Positions 47,048-59,310 of a stretch of DNA of 64,000 bases are shown here, in pieces. Below the pieces are notes generated by a model. That model was given only the letters and a program-made list of their open reading frames with translations. It was not told where the DNA came from and searched no databases. Position 1 is the first letter of the stretch. Each line of letters opens with the position of its first letter. This DNA comes from Triatoma infestans (taxonomy: Eukaryota; Arthropoda; Insecta; Hemiptera; Reduviidae), in contig JAAEAF010003791.1 of NCBI GenBank assembly GCA_011037195.1, positions 1-64,000 on the forward strand, written 5' to 3'. Both the position numbers and the translations under genes were made by a program.

Positions 47048-49805
47048 AGGTCATGCTGCCCATTGATTTTGTACAATCGGTGCCACCAATCATAGCTAAA
47101 CATCGTCACCATATCATTCTCTTTAAGATCTCTTTTACCGATATATATACTTCACTATGATAAACTGACCTTAGCAGCTTCAGTAGTTAAGTCGAATTCA
47201 TCCGCAAAAATTAGGATTGCGACATGAGCAACGACTTACTAGAGATTTATAAATGATAATTACTACGATTTGGGACATATTTTCGTTTCCAAAAAAATGA
47301 GTTTAAGAAGTTCTGACAGCACGGCGCATTGTAAATCAGTATTGCTTAGGATTAAGCCTGGCAGGATAAAAAATTAGCTACATGGCAATTCGGGATGGCC
47401 AGTGTCAGAGCTCGGGACTTTAGGATCGCAAGGGTTTACCCATTTATTTGCCTTAGCGAAGTAAACTAGCTTTCATATAATGTGGTATTGCAGGATTCCG
47501 AAAATTGATATTTTATATAGTCGAATGACGGGCGCTTAATCTCCAAAGACAAATAAAGATTATTATTATTATCGATAAATGGAAATCATAATTTTCCGAT
47601 TCCTGAGTAGATAGTCCGCTTATGCTTTGTAAAGCTTCTCCTGGTAACATGAAAATTAACATAATTGGTTTTTATCGCTGGCTCCAATTTCTGCAGTTTG
47701 AAGTTAGACTGCATGATAAACCTATGCCGAGGAATTAATCATCATATTAAAGTATTTTTGTTGTAATTAGAACTTCACTATGCTGAAGAAATCAATTTAA
47801 GTTATTAATTTGTTCCTTCAAATTACTAGTTGCTCATTTAAATCCGCTATATAAGGAATTTATAAGGCGCTGTTCTCTCCCTTTTGTTGCAGATGAACTT
47901 TTCCTAAGCTGTGGAAATTAAGTTAAGCTATTCATTTGCTGCGTTAAATTACTCACTTGCTCAGCCAAAACCGTTATATAAGAAATACGATCTTATTCTT
48001 CTTCTCTTGGTGAAAATGAGCTTTCACTACCTCCATTGGTGATGGGAGGGAGCCCATCATCTGGGCACTGCTATTTTCAAACGGAGTAAACTGTAAAATA
48101 CAATTTTCATATGTTTTATTTTAGTATATAAATCCTCTTATTTACGCATGTTATTTATCATTTCTGACACCATTTATCACAATGTTACGATTCTGAAAAC
48201 CAGTGATTCATAACCCAAAAAAAGTATTACAGTTTATGTAAATAATAGTTGGGTTTGGCAGCTTTTAATGACACAAATAAAACTATCGTTGACACGGATT
48301 TTAACATTTAACTCCACTCCCGGATCTCTCTGTATAGGAAACCAAAGATGTCCCAATCGCCGAAAAAATATATACTTTTTTAAAGTTAACAAGTTTTCTA
48401 CCAACCATTTTTTACTTGTTTACAGTTTATACGTATTTATTTCCAATTCAACACATTAGATTTTCGATGACGTAAAATATCCTTGATTATAATATCCGTC
48501 ATTATATTGGGAAATATAGTAGGCGGATGATCCGAGTGTAGAGGTACGCCACGCTAAAGACCCCTTATAATCCCTACTTGGTGGGCGAATGGTTTAGGGA
48601 GGATTGAAACTGGAAGAAGAATGTTTTATTAAATGTCTGGAAGGAGGGTTGCCTTTTACGTAGGATGAGTAGACAGTGATGTTCGCAATGATGATGGCGG
48701 GGTTATAGACTACTGGCACATAGTAGAAAGAAGAGATGGGGGACTCAGCGGTGTGTAATAGAAGGGAGATGAGAAACCCAATGAAACTTCTCTTATAATA
48801 AATATCTTCATGATGTTGTAGGCCTCTGTAATGTTCTCCTCTCTGTTTATTAGAAGGAGATGTAAGTTTTCTGTCTCTCACTACTATAGGCTCGCTTAAG
48901 TAGTACTGAGACCTATATTCAGTACAATATTCTATAACCACCGGGGGCCAACAGCAGCTTTATTACCATCTTTGGGCCTTTTTTTCTTTTTACTTACACA
49001 CAGTGAGTAGTATTTATTCTATCATATTGAAAACTTAGTAAATGATTCCCATCCTATATATCTTAGATCTTCATGCATACCTATTCGCTCCCTTTCTCAC
49101 CCCCGCATAGAGGAAAAAAACCTATCTCATAACTTTGGTGAAAATAGCCTCTCGCCGAGACCTCTTAAGACTCTTATATTGCTTCCTATGTATGTATATG
49201 TATATACAGTATGACGGCACACCCTGCTTTTCAACCCCTCTTTTCTTAAATCTAGGGTGACTATGATGAGGAAAATCCTGAACATACTGCACCAACAACA
49301 ACTAACAGTCCAAAATATTGATCTTCTTTGTGGTTTCCCCTAAGGCATTTTGGAAACAATCAATAGTTCTATATATTACCAGTCCTAAATATGATATAAA
49401 ATATTAAATGAACTACATATGCCAGGGACCGTTTTTATAGTTTGACGATTCACTAAGTTATTACTTTTTACATTGGTATTAGTATAGAATAAAATTTTAT
49501 TAATTCCTTTTTGGGGGTTTATCCCCATAAAAATGGAGTTGTTGCTTCTTGCAAAGATAAATAAACCATAATAAGATATATTCAATATTAAACATGAAAA
49601 ACCTGTCTTCAGTAATAAACAAAATTCTGAACAGTTAGATACCATTTAAATAAATATAGACTTAAGAATATTCATATAACAGCTTAATTTTTTATTTTTA
49701 AAGAATTATGAATGAAATAGAAAAGATTATCTAATTTTTTTGAATCATTAATATTTAACAAAAACTCTTTATTAATCTTATCATCGGAGATCATAATTAA
49801 TGCAC
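47048..49805. other. No gene recognised
   Basis: Mixed composition. 47048-47340 is slightly GC-richer and may be transposon-derived. The minus-strand 115-codon frame at 48594-48941 matches nothing I recognise. Confidence 0.35.
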
Positions 49806-50030
49806 ACTTTCTTTTTTTTTTAAATTTAATGTGCGTCAACATTTATGGTCATTGGCGCCCGGAGCCTTCTCAGTGCACTGCCGGACTCCGGACAGTGTTC
49901 TCTCGCTGCAGACACACTGTCCATCACCGGACAGTGAGCTGTAGAGGCTACTAGGAAGAGAAAATCTAAGAGTAGCACAGCTGGATTCGAATCTGGATCC
50001 TCCGCGTGGGAGTCCAGAACGCTAACCATT
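49806..50030 (-). repeat. tRNA-derived SINE, type 2, reversed copy
   Basis: Reverse complement of the SINE at 26405: tail (poly T on +) at 49812-49821, GTGCGTCAACATTTATGGTC, ACAGTGAGCTGTAGAGGCT, and the head with CTCCGCGTGGGAGTCCAG. The B box is slightly altered. The 67-codon frame inside it is incidental. Confidence 0.8.
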
Positions 50031-50721
50031 CCCTATGGGCATATTTAATATGTACATATTTAAATGATTTATCACATTTAGACTTTGTACAGTTTTTCTT
50101 TTTTGAGAATTAGGTTTAGTGTAAAGTTGGGAGATATGACAGGAAGAAGAAGCAGGCTGTACTTGTTTTGGCCACCGTCAAACATGTTAGTCAAAGGTAG
50201 AGATCAGAAGCGAACGTATTGCAAAATTCTTCACTGATTTGTGTGTTCTTCTGTGTTCTGTGAACATTTATACGCATCAGCTATATCTGGTGAATACCTG
50301 AATTTTCATAACGCATTAGTAAATTTGTATATACTATATTTATTGCAAGTGAAATGAAAGATTTCCACGCTGCAATTAAAGTTGGATGCGTAGCCATAGT
50401 GTTTACCAAGTTTCATGTCGATCAGCCATGTTTCCTTCACAGAGAAGAGGTACGGCATCTCTCCTAACTATAGTGCGTCATCTAGCCTACCATAGTAGGA
50501 GAGACGGCCAAGTGAAGTGTACTTGTATTTTGTTCCTAGAATAAATGAGAATGTCTTTATTTTGAAAAATAACATTTTTTGTTTGTAATAATACTAGTTG
50601 ACATATGTTTCATAAGCATTACCTCTTTAATATATCTCCTGTAGGACATAACTTTGAAATGAGCGCCGTCTCTTCTAACTTTACTCTATATAATTGTGAT
50701 TTTATACGTAGACACATTAAG
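50031..50721. other. No gene recognised
   Basis: Unidentified sequence between two SINE copies. Confidence 0.35.
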
Positions 50722-50915
50722 CGGGTGGTCGCGGTTCGAATCCAGCCTTGCTACCCTTAGATTTTTTTTCTTCCTAGGAGCCTTTACAGCTCACTATCCA
50801 ATGATAGAGTTGTCTGTAACGAGAGAAGAAAACACTGTCTGAAGGCCGGCCAGTGCGCTGAGAAGATTCCGGACACCAATGACCAATGATGTTGATGCGC
50901 CTTAAAATTAAATAA
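50722..50915 (+). repeat. tRNA-derived SINE, type 2, truncated copy
   Basis: Lacks the A-box half of the head but has a perfect B box GGTTCGAATCC (50733-50743). The body follows (CTTCCTAGGAGCCTTTACAG; GGACACCAATGACCAATGAT) and an A-rich end. Confidence 0.8.
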
Positions 50916-51482
50916 AAATTTAAAGAAATATTGTAATATTCTCTTGAATCAGAAACAATGGGTGGTGTATAATGTTGGTTGAAAAAGAGCTGTATGTGAT
51001 TAAGTGTACTACACGTAAAGTTACATAATGTAATAATATCCCCTTTTTTTTTGATTATACCCTTTTATGTGGGAAGTGCCCATCACTTTATTACACAAAA
51101 TACGTTTATTTTATCTCATCATTTCACATCTATTTTCATTTTTTTTTTTTTTTAATGTTAATGCATTTGACCTTCATTAACTAAAAATTTAGGTAACTAT
51201 TTATCACTAATGAAATTGCTCTTTAAAAAAATATTGATATTTTTATAGATTATAACATAAATAATATCATAAAACTGTTGCCCATCAAAATGTTGGCTTT
51301 ATGACCCAGTTTTCTTACAATCTGCTGTTTAATATTAAATTAAATTTTTACTTTTTTTGTCACTGCATCAAAATAGATGGGGTTCAAATCTTCTGGTACG
51401 TTACTCTAAAGATTTCAATAAAAATTGTTCAATTTAATAAATAAAAAAATTTACAATTTTTAATAACATATTTTGGTGACGT
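50916..51482. other. No gene recognised
   Basis: AT-rich with poly(T) runs. Confidence 0.4.
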
Positions 51483-51871
51483 ATTAATATATTATTTTCC
51501 ACAGTAATTAATATATTATTTTCCACAGTAATTAATATATTATTTTCACAGTAATTAATATATTATTTCCACAGTAATTAATATAGATTTCACAGGAATT
51601 TGTTATTTTCCACAGTAATTAAATATTATTTTCCACAGTAATTAATATATTATTTTCCACAGTAATTAATATATTATTTTCCACAGTAATTATATATTAT
51701 TTTCCACAGTAATTAATATATTATTTTCCACAGTAATTAATATATTATTTTCCACAGTAATTAATATATTATTTTCCACAGTAATTAATATATTATTTTC
51801 CATAGTAATTAATATATTATTTTCCACAGTAATTAATATATTATTTTCCACAGTAATTAATATATTATTTT
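51483..51871 (+). repeat. 24-bp minisatellite, about 16 copies
   Basis: Tandem array of ATTAATATATTATTTTCC followed by ACAGTA. Most units are identical; a few lack one to several bases (for example around 51585-51630). Each unit contains TATTTTCCACAG, which resembles a splice acceptor. Confidence 0.95.
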
Positions 51872-51954
51872 TAAGATAACTCTTGTGATATCAGTGGGTG
51901 ATGAGTTAGCTGTTTTATTTTTAAGCGGGATATCGCTGATACTTGTGTAATAAA

Positions 51955-52385
51955 CTAAACTAACAGAAACAGAACCCCGCCCTCTAAAAGTTCCTTTAAA
52001 TGAATTTTCCCAGAGAAATGTTTCAAATAAATATATGTGCAGTTAATATCAAAAGTTTAAAGAAAATCGCAAAAAAACTGAAAAAAATCCGTTCATGAAA
52101 GTGGTACTTCTCGGTTGAGGAATTTTGACAGATAAGTTCCTGTTGCGGATCCCCCCCCATGGTGATTCCCACGCGGAATGTCAATTTTTGAACATTCTGC
52201 CATTGTTCGTTTTTTTTTAAAGCTATACTTTTCACATACACTCAACCATTTTTTTTATGAGTCCAAAAACCACTTTTTTTTGGACTCAGGGAAAACGTGT
52301 ATTTCCGGTGAAAACACGATACCGAAAATTTGAAACGTTTACAAATATTGCCTCTAACGGCAGTTAGAGAAAATACTAAGATTTG
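51955..52385 (+). repeat. Family A repeat, left-truncated
   Basis: Begins in a monomer (CCCCGCCCTCTAAAAGTTCC), continues AATGTTTCAAATAAATATAT, and reaches the right end GTGTATTTCCGGTGAAAAC and GCAGTTAGAGAAAATAC. Confidence 0.8.
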
Positions 52386-55084
52386 AATAAGCTTTCACTA
52401 GTTATTCGGTATTTAATATAAATTTAAATTTTCCGCCAATGGCGTACAATAATTTTATTTTGGAGAGGGGATTGTACTACCTTAATAATAATTTACTAAT
52501 TTATTAGGCTGAATCCTAAGAGTAGAGAGGGGGTAACTTATGCATTTCCTCCTCTCTCAGTCAGCCGCCCTTTTAACCTCGAAGGAGTAACTCCTATAAA
52601 AAAGGTCGCACTGTAATACCTATAGAATTCATGCCAGTTCGGTTGCCCTTAAATGGGAAAACCCAAGTTTGTTACTTCTGATTTCCTGGATAGTGTTAAT
52701 AATAATAAACTGGTCCTTTTGTCGACTTAGCGGGTCGGTTCTCTCGGGCCTGCTTAAGTTTATTGAGAAATCACATGGTTGTTACTTCCGGTTGATTTCC
52801 TGCCGTGCAGCTTCTGGGAGCCCATTTAATTATTATCTACGATCATCAGTCAAGTAGCAGTGTATTGGTGAAGACTCAAGAATTGGATGCACACCAAATA
52901 CGAATGATTTACATATTCCTATTTTTCCTCTCCCCTTTTCCCCGATATGGGTTAAGGACACATGGGTCTTCCAACATTGGCAACAAGGAAAGTAAGCGCC
53001 ATTCCTTTGGCTTATTGAAAGTGATAATAAATAATATTTGCTACCCATTTTTAAATTTAATTTAAATATTCATTTTTTTCCATATAATTTTAAATATTTA
53101 ATTGCCCATTTCCTCACCTTATATTGTATTATATATATTCAATATTTTCACTCAATTTAGATTTTTAATTTTTGCTGTTTTTTTTTATTTAAACAGAGCC
53201 CACCTCAATGTATATATATATATTTTTTTCCTGTATTTATTGTACACTAGTATTTCAGTATTGATAATTGGAGGGAAACTCTGTATGTGATTTACAACTG
53301 CTTAAAAAAAAAAAATAAATAAACGTAAAGAATTGAACCTATAATTTATTTAATTTAATTAAACGATAGATTAAATTAGAGAGAAAATTTGTCGATTCTA
53401 TAATAAAACAAAGAACATTGGGTAAAAAAAAAAATGAGGACAAGAATAAGAGAGAGAGAAAAGACATTCTAGAGAGGTATCTCGTCACGCTCTTTTTTTT
53501 CTCTTCTAGTTTGCTCTTTTAGTTGTAGAGAACTTATTACCCAGGACAAGGGATTATATTTCTATTGGTTTGAGTGGCTGTAGTAGTACTACCATAGTAA
53601 TTGGAACAAGTAATGATACATTTCTTCAAAAATTACCAGTACTTCTTCAGCAAAACTCTTAACAAAACATCCTATTTCTTCTATTTCTAAAAATAAGTGG
53701 AAACTTCTGGAAGAAACTTTTTTCTACCTTCCTTCCTTCCTTCCTTCCTTCCTTCCTTATTCCTACTTTATCTCCTGAAGAACATATAGACGAAGAGAAA
53801 TAAGATGGAGAAAATACAAGGGAATCACTTCATTAACTGGGCGCAAAGTCTAAAGTTCTAAACTTTCCAAGTTTACAAATAATATTTAACAAGAAATTTT
53901 ACTACTGGTTGAGTTTTTTTACTGTCAAGTTCTTGACTTGGTTATTCATTTTCTGGTTCAGTTCATTAATAATGTCAGTGAAAAAAAAATTATAAACACT
54001 TTGCGGATAATTAATAAACACTAGTATGCAAAAAAATCACTACAAAACTGAAAAAAAAAACATCGCTGTTACTAGGATTGATTATTAAGGTATTTTGTTA
54101 ACACTCATACATACTTCTACAAAATAGCACATTTCAACAGTCCTTTTTTTATTTAATGTTGAATCTAGTGGCAAATAAACCATAAAAAAAAACACTTTCT
54201 CCCCCCAAAAAAAAGAATCACAATAGAAAAGTGTTGCCAGTTGTCAATTTCAGTTTCCTCGGACAACTATAACAATGGTTTATGTCAAGAACATTCCTGC
54301 GTTATGATTCTGTTATGAAGCAAGCTGATAGCTCTCTTTGATCGCCCACCAGTTTTTACATTGTTATCAAAAATTGTAAAGTCTATTTTATTGTTACTGT
54401 TTTTTTTGAAAAGTATCAGATTTTGTCTCTTTTTTTAGACTTCATGTTACTTTAAAAAAATGTTTTTGTTTTACTAAATCACTTTGAATGGTTGTTATCA
54501 AACGGTGCCGGATTTATTTATTATAAACTTTACGATAGCTGTTTAGTTTTATTATTAAAACGAGGCTGACCTAGTTAAAAATTTTTTTAAAAAAAATACT
54601 GTTGGGAACTGCTGGAATTGTTACAAGTCTAATTAATATATTTTGGAAATTTTACTCAACCGTAAGTTGATTAGATTTAAGAATTATAGGGATTGGGCAG
54701 CAGCCATTACACACTTCACATATTGATTCTATGAACAGAAGTACCCTTCGGGCAGTGTTGACGTCAAAACCTTTTTTTTAGCAATGGACAGGTTAAAAAC
54801 TTAAAGCACCCGGTTGCCCAACACACCTTCTAAAATTAGATTTTCTTGTTATTTCATAGAATTAGGATCTACCTGGATGTTTATATTGTAGACCATCAGA
54901 CAGCGTCTCTATAATCACCCTAGGACAAAACTTGTAATGACATTTATTGAGATAATCTTTTAATGATAAAGACATACCGCCCCGCCCCCAGGATCTTTCT
55001 AGAAATCAATTTTTCTTGAAAATATTTGAAATAAAAATTGATAAGTTTGTATATAGCAGCGCATATTTAAATTTATGCATTTAT
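52386..55084. other. No gene recognised; TTCC microsatellite
   Basis: A TTCC repeat at 53727-53758. Faint family A blocks near 54965-55060. Overlapping frames at 52669-53065 have no known domain. Confidence 0.4.
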
Positions 55085-55975
55085 AGTAGGAGAGAGAATG
55101 GATTTTAGAGAAATAAACTAGAATATATAATGCTGAACACTGTATAATGAAGGAAAGCACAAAGGAGTTTACAAGTATGTAGAAGTTAGGTAGCGAGAGA
55201 ATTATAAAGAGACCGATTCATGAGAAGGTAATAGAAGGTTGCTGACTGGTTGTTGACTCGTTGCAAACTCTTCTAAAATTGTGCTCCTGTAGGGCTAGTT
55301 TGACTGTATATATATCGTCATGTGTACATCTTTGGGCGAATTAATAAATGTAAATTGTATCGAAATATATTCTTGTTATATACTTTATGATTGTAAAGTA
55401 AGAAATTTACATTTATAAATTTGGGTTTTTTGAAGGTTGAAAGGCACAAAAGAAACAGTTATTTGAGTCAGAGATAACTGGCCTACCCCTATCATTACAT
55501 TTATTTAGGACAAAGGGAATTTCCCTCTTCTCACTTTCTCCGAGGTGGAGGTAGAATATATAAGGTGGACCCTATTAGGGAAGGGTTCAGTTCAAAATTT
55601 ATACTATAAAAAGAGTGAAGTATGTCATGAGAAAAAGCCATGTTACAATAGCGAGTGGTGGAAGTGCCCCAAGAAACCCAACCTTCTTCAAGTCAGAAAA
55701 TATGTAAGTTTTATAAAAAGTAAAAAGCAGTTTCTCCTAAATGACAAGACACTTGTCGTAGCGCAATATTGTATTTATTTATTTTTTATATATATTGTTT
55801 TTTAATTATATATTTTTTGAATCTATATATTAATTTGTTTTTTCATCTTCTCCAACTTCTGTATAAACACAGACCTCACGAAATCCCTTTAGAGAAGATT
55901 CCAAATATGAATTATAATAATTAATTATTAATTAACATATTTAATTTACTCCCCCCTCCCCATACAAATCATATT

Positions 55976-56007
<32 letters not shown>

Positions 56008-56060
56008 CGTCCACCCTAGGTAGCGTGTAACTAGGTTGAATCTTCTTTCTTTGGATCCTA
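55085..56060 (-). repeat. LTR-like family F copy split by an insertion
   Basis: The two outer parts, 55085-55311 and 56004-56060, are reversed family F sequence (TTTAGAGAAATAAACTAGAA ... GTAGGGCTAG, and CACCCTAGGTAGCGTGTAAC). They are separated by about 690 bp of unrelated sequence (55312-56003). That insert ends in a TA microsatellite (55979-56005) and carries an unrecognised 86-codon + strand frame (55545-55805). Confidence 0.5.
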
Positions 56061-56439
56061 TGAATCTTTAGTGATTCAGATCCCAGTTTGATTTTTACTT
56101 TCAAATTCATTATTATTACATTATTTTTTTTTTAGATTAGTATCAGAAATCGGGGACATTGACAGAAAGCTCTTCTAACAATACCTTTGCGTAATAGAGC
56201 AAAATAATTTATACCGTAACAAATTTAATCTGATCTTTAATTTCAAAGAACTAATAAAAATTTAATAAGATCTATTTTATTATATGATTAGCTATTGTAT
56301 TTACCTAGTTTATAATATGTTATATATAAATGAATTTGTACACTGAAATTTGTAAACAAATGTTCAAGTAAATTACCTACCTGTCTGTTTATATTTTACA
56401 TTCTGTTAACAATGAATTAAATAGAGGACTAAAATGGAA
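56061..56439. other. No gene recognised
   Basis: AT-rich; may include the decayed upstream part of the next fragment. Confidence 0.3.
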
Positions 56440-56590
56440 CATTGTTACTTTATGCTGATGACACATTGTAGTTGCTAGTGTTGGTACTAAGAGCGAAAAT
56501 TTAGTTGCAATTAGAACAACTATTTTAGTTGTAATTAGCAACCGCATGAAACAGTGTAATAATATAAGGTCGTCCTTAGCAGGCAAAATT
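56440..56590 (+). pseudogene. LINE reverse-transcriptase YADD fragment
   Basis: LLYADDTL is followed, after a one-base frameshift, by VVASVGTKSENLVAIRTTIL and VVISNRMKQC. The catalytic Y-A-D-D-T with the downstream alternating pattern matches the palm of R1/I-type non-LTR reverse transcriptases. Only this small piece is recognisable. Confidence 0.6.
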
Positions 56591-57509
56591 GTAATGGGAC
56601 AATTATTACGTTGTTATTCGTTTTATATTAATTTATATATACGGAGGGAAAAGTGTTTTGTGTTAATAAATGTTTGCGTGATTATTATTTGTTATTCAAT
56701 TATATGGAAATAGAATGAAATTTTGTATCATTTATTTAAGTTGTATCATGTATTTATTTATTTATTTATTTATTATTAATCCATATGGATTCCTCATAGC
56801 GTAAATTTGACTAGCCACTATTTCATGAGTTTTTGACATCTGGCCACCCCAACACTTGTCACCATAAATCACGCCACTCGGTACTTACTGGACATACTAC
56901 TTAAGCTAAACTACCATACATCCACTTACACATGCCTACGTTTATAGATGACGACAATCTATTTTATGAAAAAAAAAAAACGGCACGAAAAGGTGCTTCT
57001 ATAGATCTAGATAGCAGAGGATTTGACTTTTTTAGCCACTTCATTTATAAATCTCCACAAGTCACAACTAGAGGAAGGAATTAATTATTCAGATTTTCAG
57101 AATTCAGTTAGCATCGGGAAGACAAAGATTTCATGTTTCATAATTTGTTTTTTTTTTTTTTAAGAATCTGTTTCAACTCAAGAATTACTTAGGAAATTCA
57201 AACTTGACATTTCGTTGAATCTAGGTGGTCCGGCATGGAGATTTAGGGTCAAAAATCAGTTCTTGACAGCTTTTTTTCAGCTTATTCTTAACTTATATTT
57301 AAAATACTTTTTGAAAATTGATATTTCGAATAATTTCTGGTGCTTGAAAAATAGGTTTTCTTTTAATGTGTCAGCTCAATCTTAATACTAATTGCTCCTC
57401 AACCATTAATTTAATGGTTCCTCCATACAGGACATTAAATGTATTATTGAAGTGAGAGAATTGTAGCAAGAGAGGGTCATCTGAGTGGATCCTACCTTTT
57501 GTTCATGTT
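56591..57509. other. No gene recognised
   Basis: AT-rich; a TTTA microsatellite near 56750-56772. Confidence 0.4.
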
Positions 57510-57790
57510 TTCATCATCATAAGTCTCATTATCCTTTGTCAACGTCACCTAGGCAGAGGGAGACGTCTTTCTGCAGAACAAGAACCAGTTCATCCTATTC
57601 TTATGCCAACTGATGTTTGGCTCTTCCATTCCATCTCTTTTGGAAGGCTTCTCTCAGCCTCTTCCTCCTAATTGGTTGTGGTCCTCCCACTTAATATTGT
57701 TCCAAATATTTTAGCCTCATACTTCGTGTTTTTCCCTCTACCTAGACACAGATAATGCATTTCTGCGCCATAAGCTGGCTTTTCTACGGA
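57510..57790 (-). pseudogene. Possible RTE-type LINE 3' end
   Basis: Less AT-rich. Minus-strand frames give KYEAKIFGTILSGRTTTN, EEEAERSLPKEMEW and an RLPLPR segment followed by repeated ATGATGATG. This resembles the final GRPR...W region and TGA-rich tail of RTE elements. The match is weak. Confidence 0.35.
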
Positions 57791-57869
57791 ATTGTTAATG
57801 ACCTAGAGCCCGTTTGAATAGATCAGTATTGGAATGAACCCTGATTTGAAGAAAATTTGTCATTTTATA

Positions 57870-57935
57870 TGCAATTGTACTGACAGGAGTAAGAGAAAGC
57901 CATGTGAGTGTTGCACAATAGATTTTGGGAGGGGG
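57870..57935 (-). repeat. Family A left-end fragment
   Basis: GACAGGAGTAAGAGAAAGCC then ATGTGAGTGTTGCACAATAG equals the reversed family A left end. Confidence 0.65.
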
Positions 57936-58989
57936 ATGTATGTACAATATATAAATATGACGCTTTTGTGATATAAAAATCTTATTCTAAAAGTTGAATT
58001 AATACAAGCACATACGATGATTCACTTTCAGGACAAAAGATTCTTCGATCCCTTCCAAATACTCATTGGCAGTAGGGAAACTGTGGGACTATGGAAGGGA
58101 AACGTGATGCGGCGGCCCCTTCTTACTAAAAAGGGTGTCCTATAGTAGAAAATAAATTAGAAGGGGAGAAAATCAATTTCCAAATCTTTTCAATAATAAA
58201 AGAACCAATTTGTGAAATGTAATGAAGGTATGGGTAGGCTTTAAGTTGGATAAAAATAGAGTGAGAAAGAAACGATGAAAAAAAAAAAATAAGAAAGTAA
58301 AAGAAAGAAGAAATGGAAAAGAGGTTAAGAATTTATCCATGGGGGGGATAAGAGTTGAGCATTGAGGGCAATTTCGTCGGAGCTAGAGTTTGGGAAGTAA
58401 TAGTTTGCACAGGTATATTGGCAGGTGATATATATGTATATTTACTTTTACAAAAAAGAGATAATTCATTCTAAATAAGGTTTGTGATGGCAAAAGATCT
58501 GTTAAGCTTTGCTTTCCTTTCCATTATCTATTTAGTATTTAGGCTCTTTGGATATATTTATTTATTATATATGTATTCTTCTATGTGTATTCTGGCTTTA
58601 AGAAACTTCAAATGTTTAACTAGTCTAGTAACTATTAAAAACACAAAATATAATTAAAATAACAGTTGATATAAATCAAACATAAATGAAAGTAATGATA
58701 TAAACCTGAATAAACTGAATTTAAGTCTCTTGTTTACCAGATTCGTAACCAACTTGAACCTGCAACCTTTCCATAGCCAGTAATCAATAAACAATAATCG
58801 AATTGTAGTTACATATACGGAACCTACCAATGATGGGTTCCAAGAATTAGCTAATTTATTTATTTTTAACTGTCCTGTTTAAGACTCTACTTACAATTTT
58901 TTCGCAGAATTCAGAAATTCTTTCTTTAAGTTCTTCTACAGTGGTGATAGGTTTTAAGTTGCCATGAACTTTAATTTATAGGCATTAGT
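57936..58989. other. No gene recognised
   Basis: AT-rich; no feature seen. Confidence 0.4.
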
Positions 58990-59310
58990 CTGAAAATAAT
59001 GCAGCGGCGTATGGTATGGGAAGTGGGACGGGCCACTGAATAGGATCTTACGTGTGTCAATCTATTTAGCCTGGTAAGTGCGATCTAGAAAACGCCTTAC
59101 TATCCTCGCATTTTGAGCAGGACACCCACCTTGCTGAAAGTGTATCATTTGCCTGCCTGCCAGCGTGGTAGAGGTACATTTTTCAAGCAGATCTGAAAGA
59201 AGAACTTTTAGTTAAGAAATGAAGATACTTGTCAGCGCTAAACTGTTTTATTGTATAAAATATGAACCTACAAGTTGATCATCATCCACAATTAGGTCGC
59301 ATCAGCCTTT
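58990..59310 (-). pseudogene. Decayed DDE transposase catalytic fragment
   Basis: Minus-strand frames contain MIHFQQGGCPAQNARIVRRF and LDRTYQAK, followed by GPSHFPYHTPLHYF. In the IS630/Tc1-like insect family this region reads F-x-Q-D-G-A-P-A-H ... R-F-L-D ... R-S-P-D-L-T-P-L-D. Here the second catalytic aspartate is glycine and the third is histidine, so the copy is inactive. The N-terminal fragment at 2105-2290 probably belongs to the same family. Confidence 0.65.

Noticed and set aside
47048..47340. Transposase fragment on the minus strand
   Set aside because: A short FADEFDLTTEAAKV stretch recalls a DDE motif, but the surrounding frames do not follow the family order.
48594..48941. 115-codon minus-strand frame
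   Set aside because: No family resemblance or repeat context; open frames of this length occur by chance in a 64-kb window.
51483..51871. CRISPR-like array
   Set aside because: Units are head-to-tail 24-bp repeats with no spacers, in a eukaryotic intron; it is a minisatellite.
55525..55560. Next furin exon (RGGG motif)
   Set aside because: CGAGGTGGAGGT gives R-G-G-G but the following residues do not match the catalytic domain and no acceptor precedes it.
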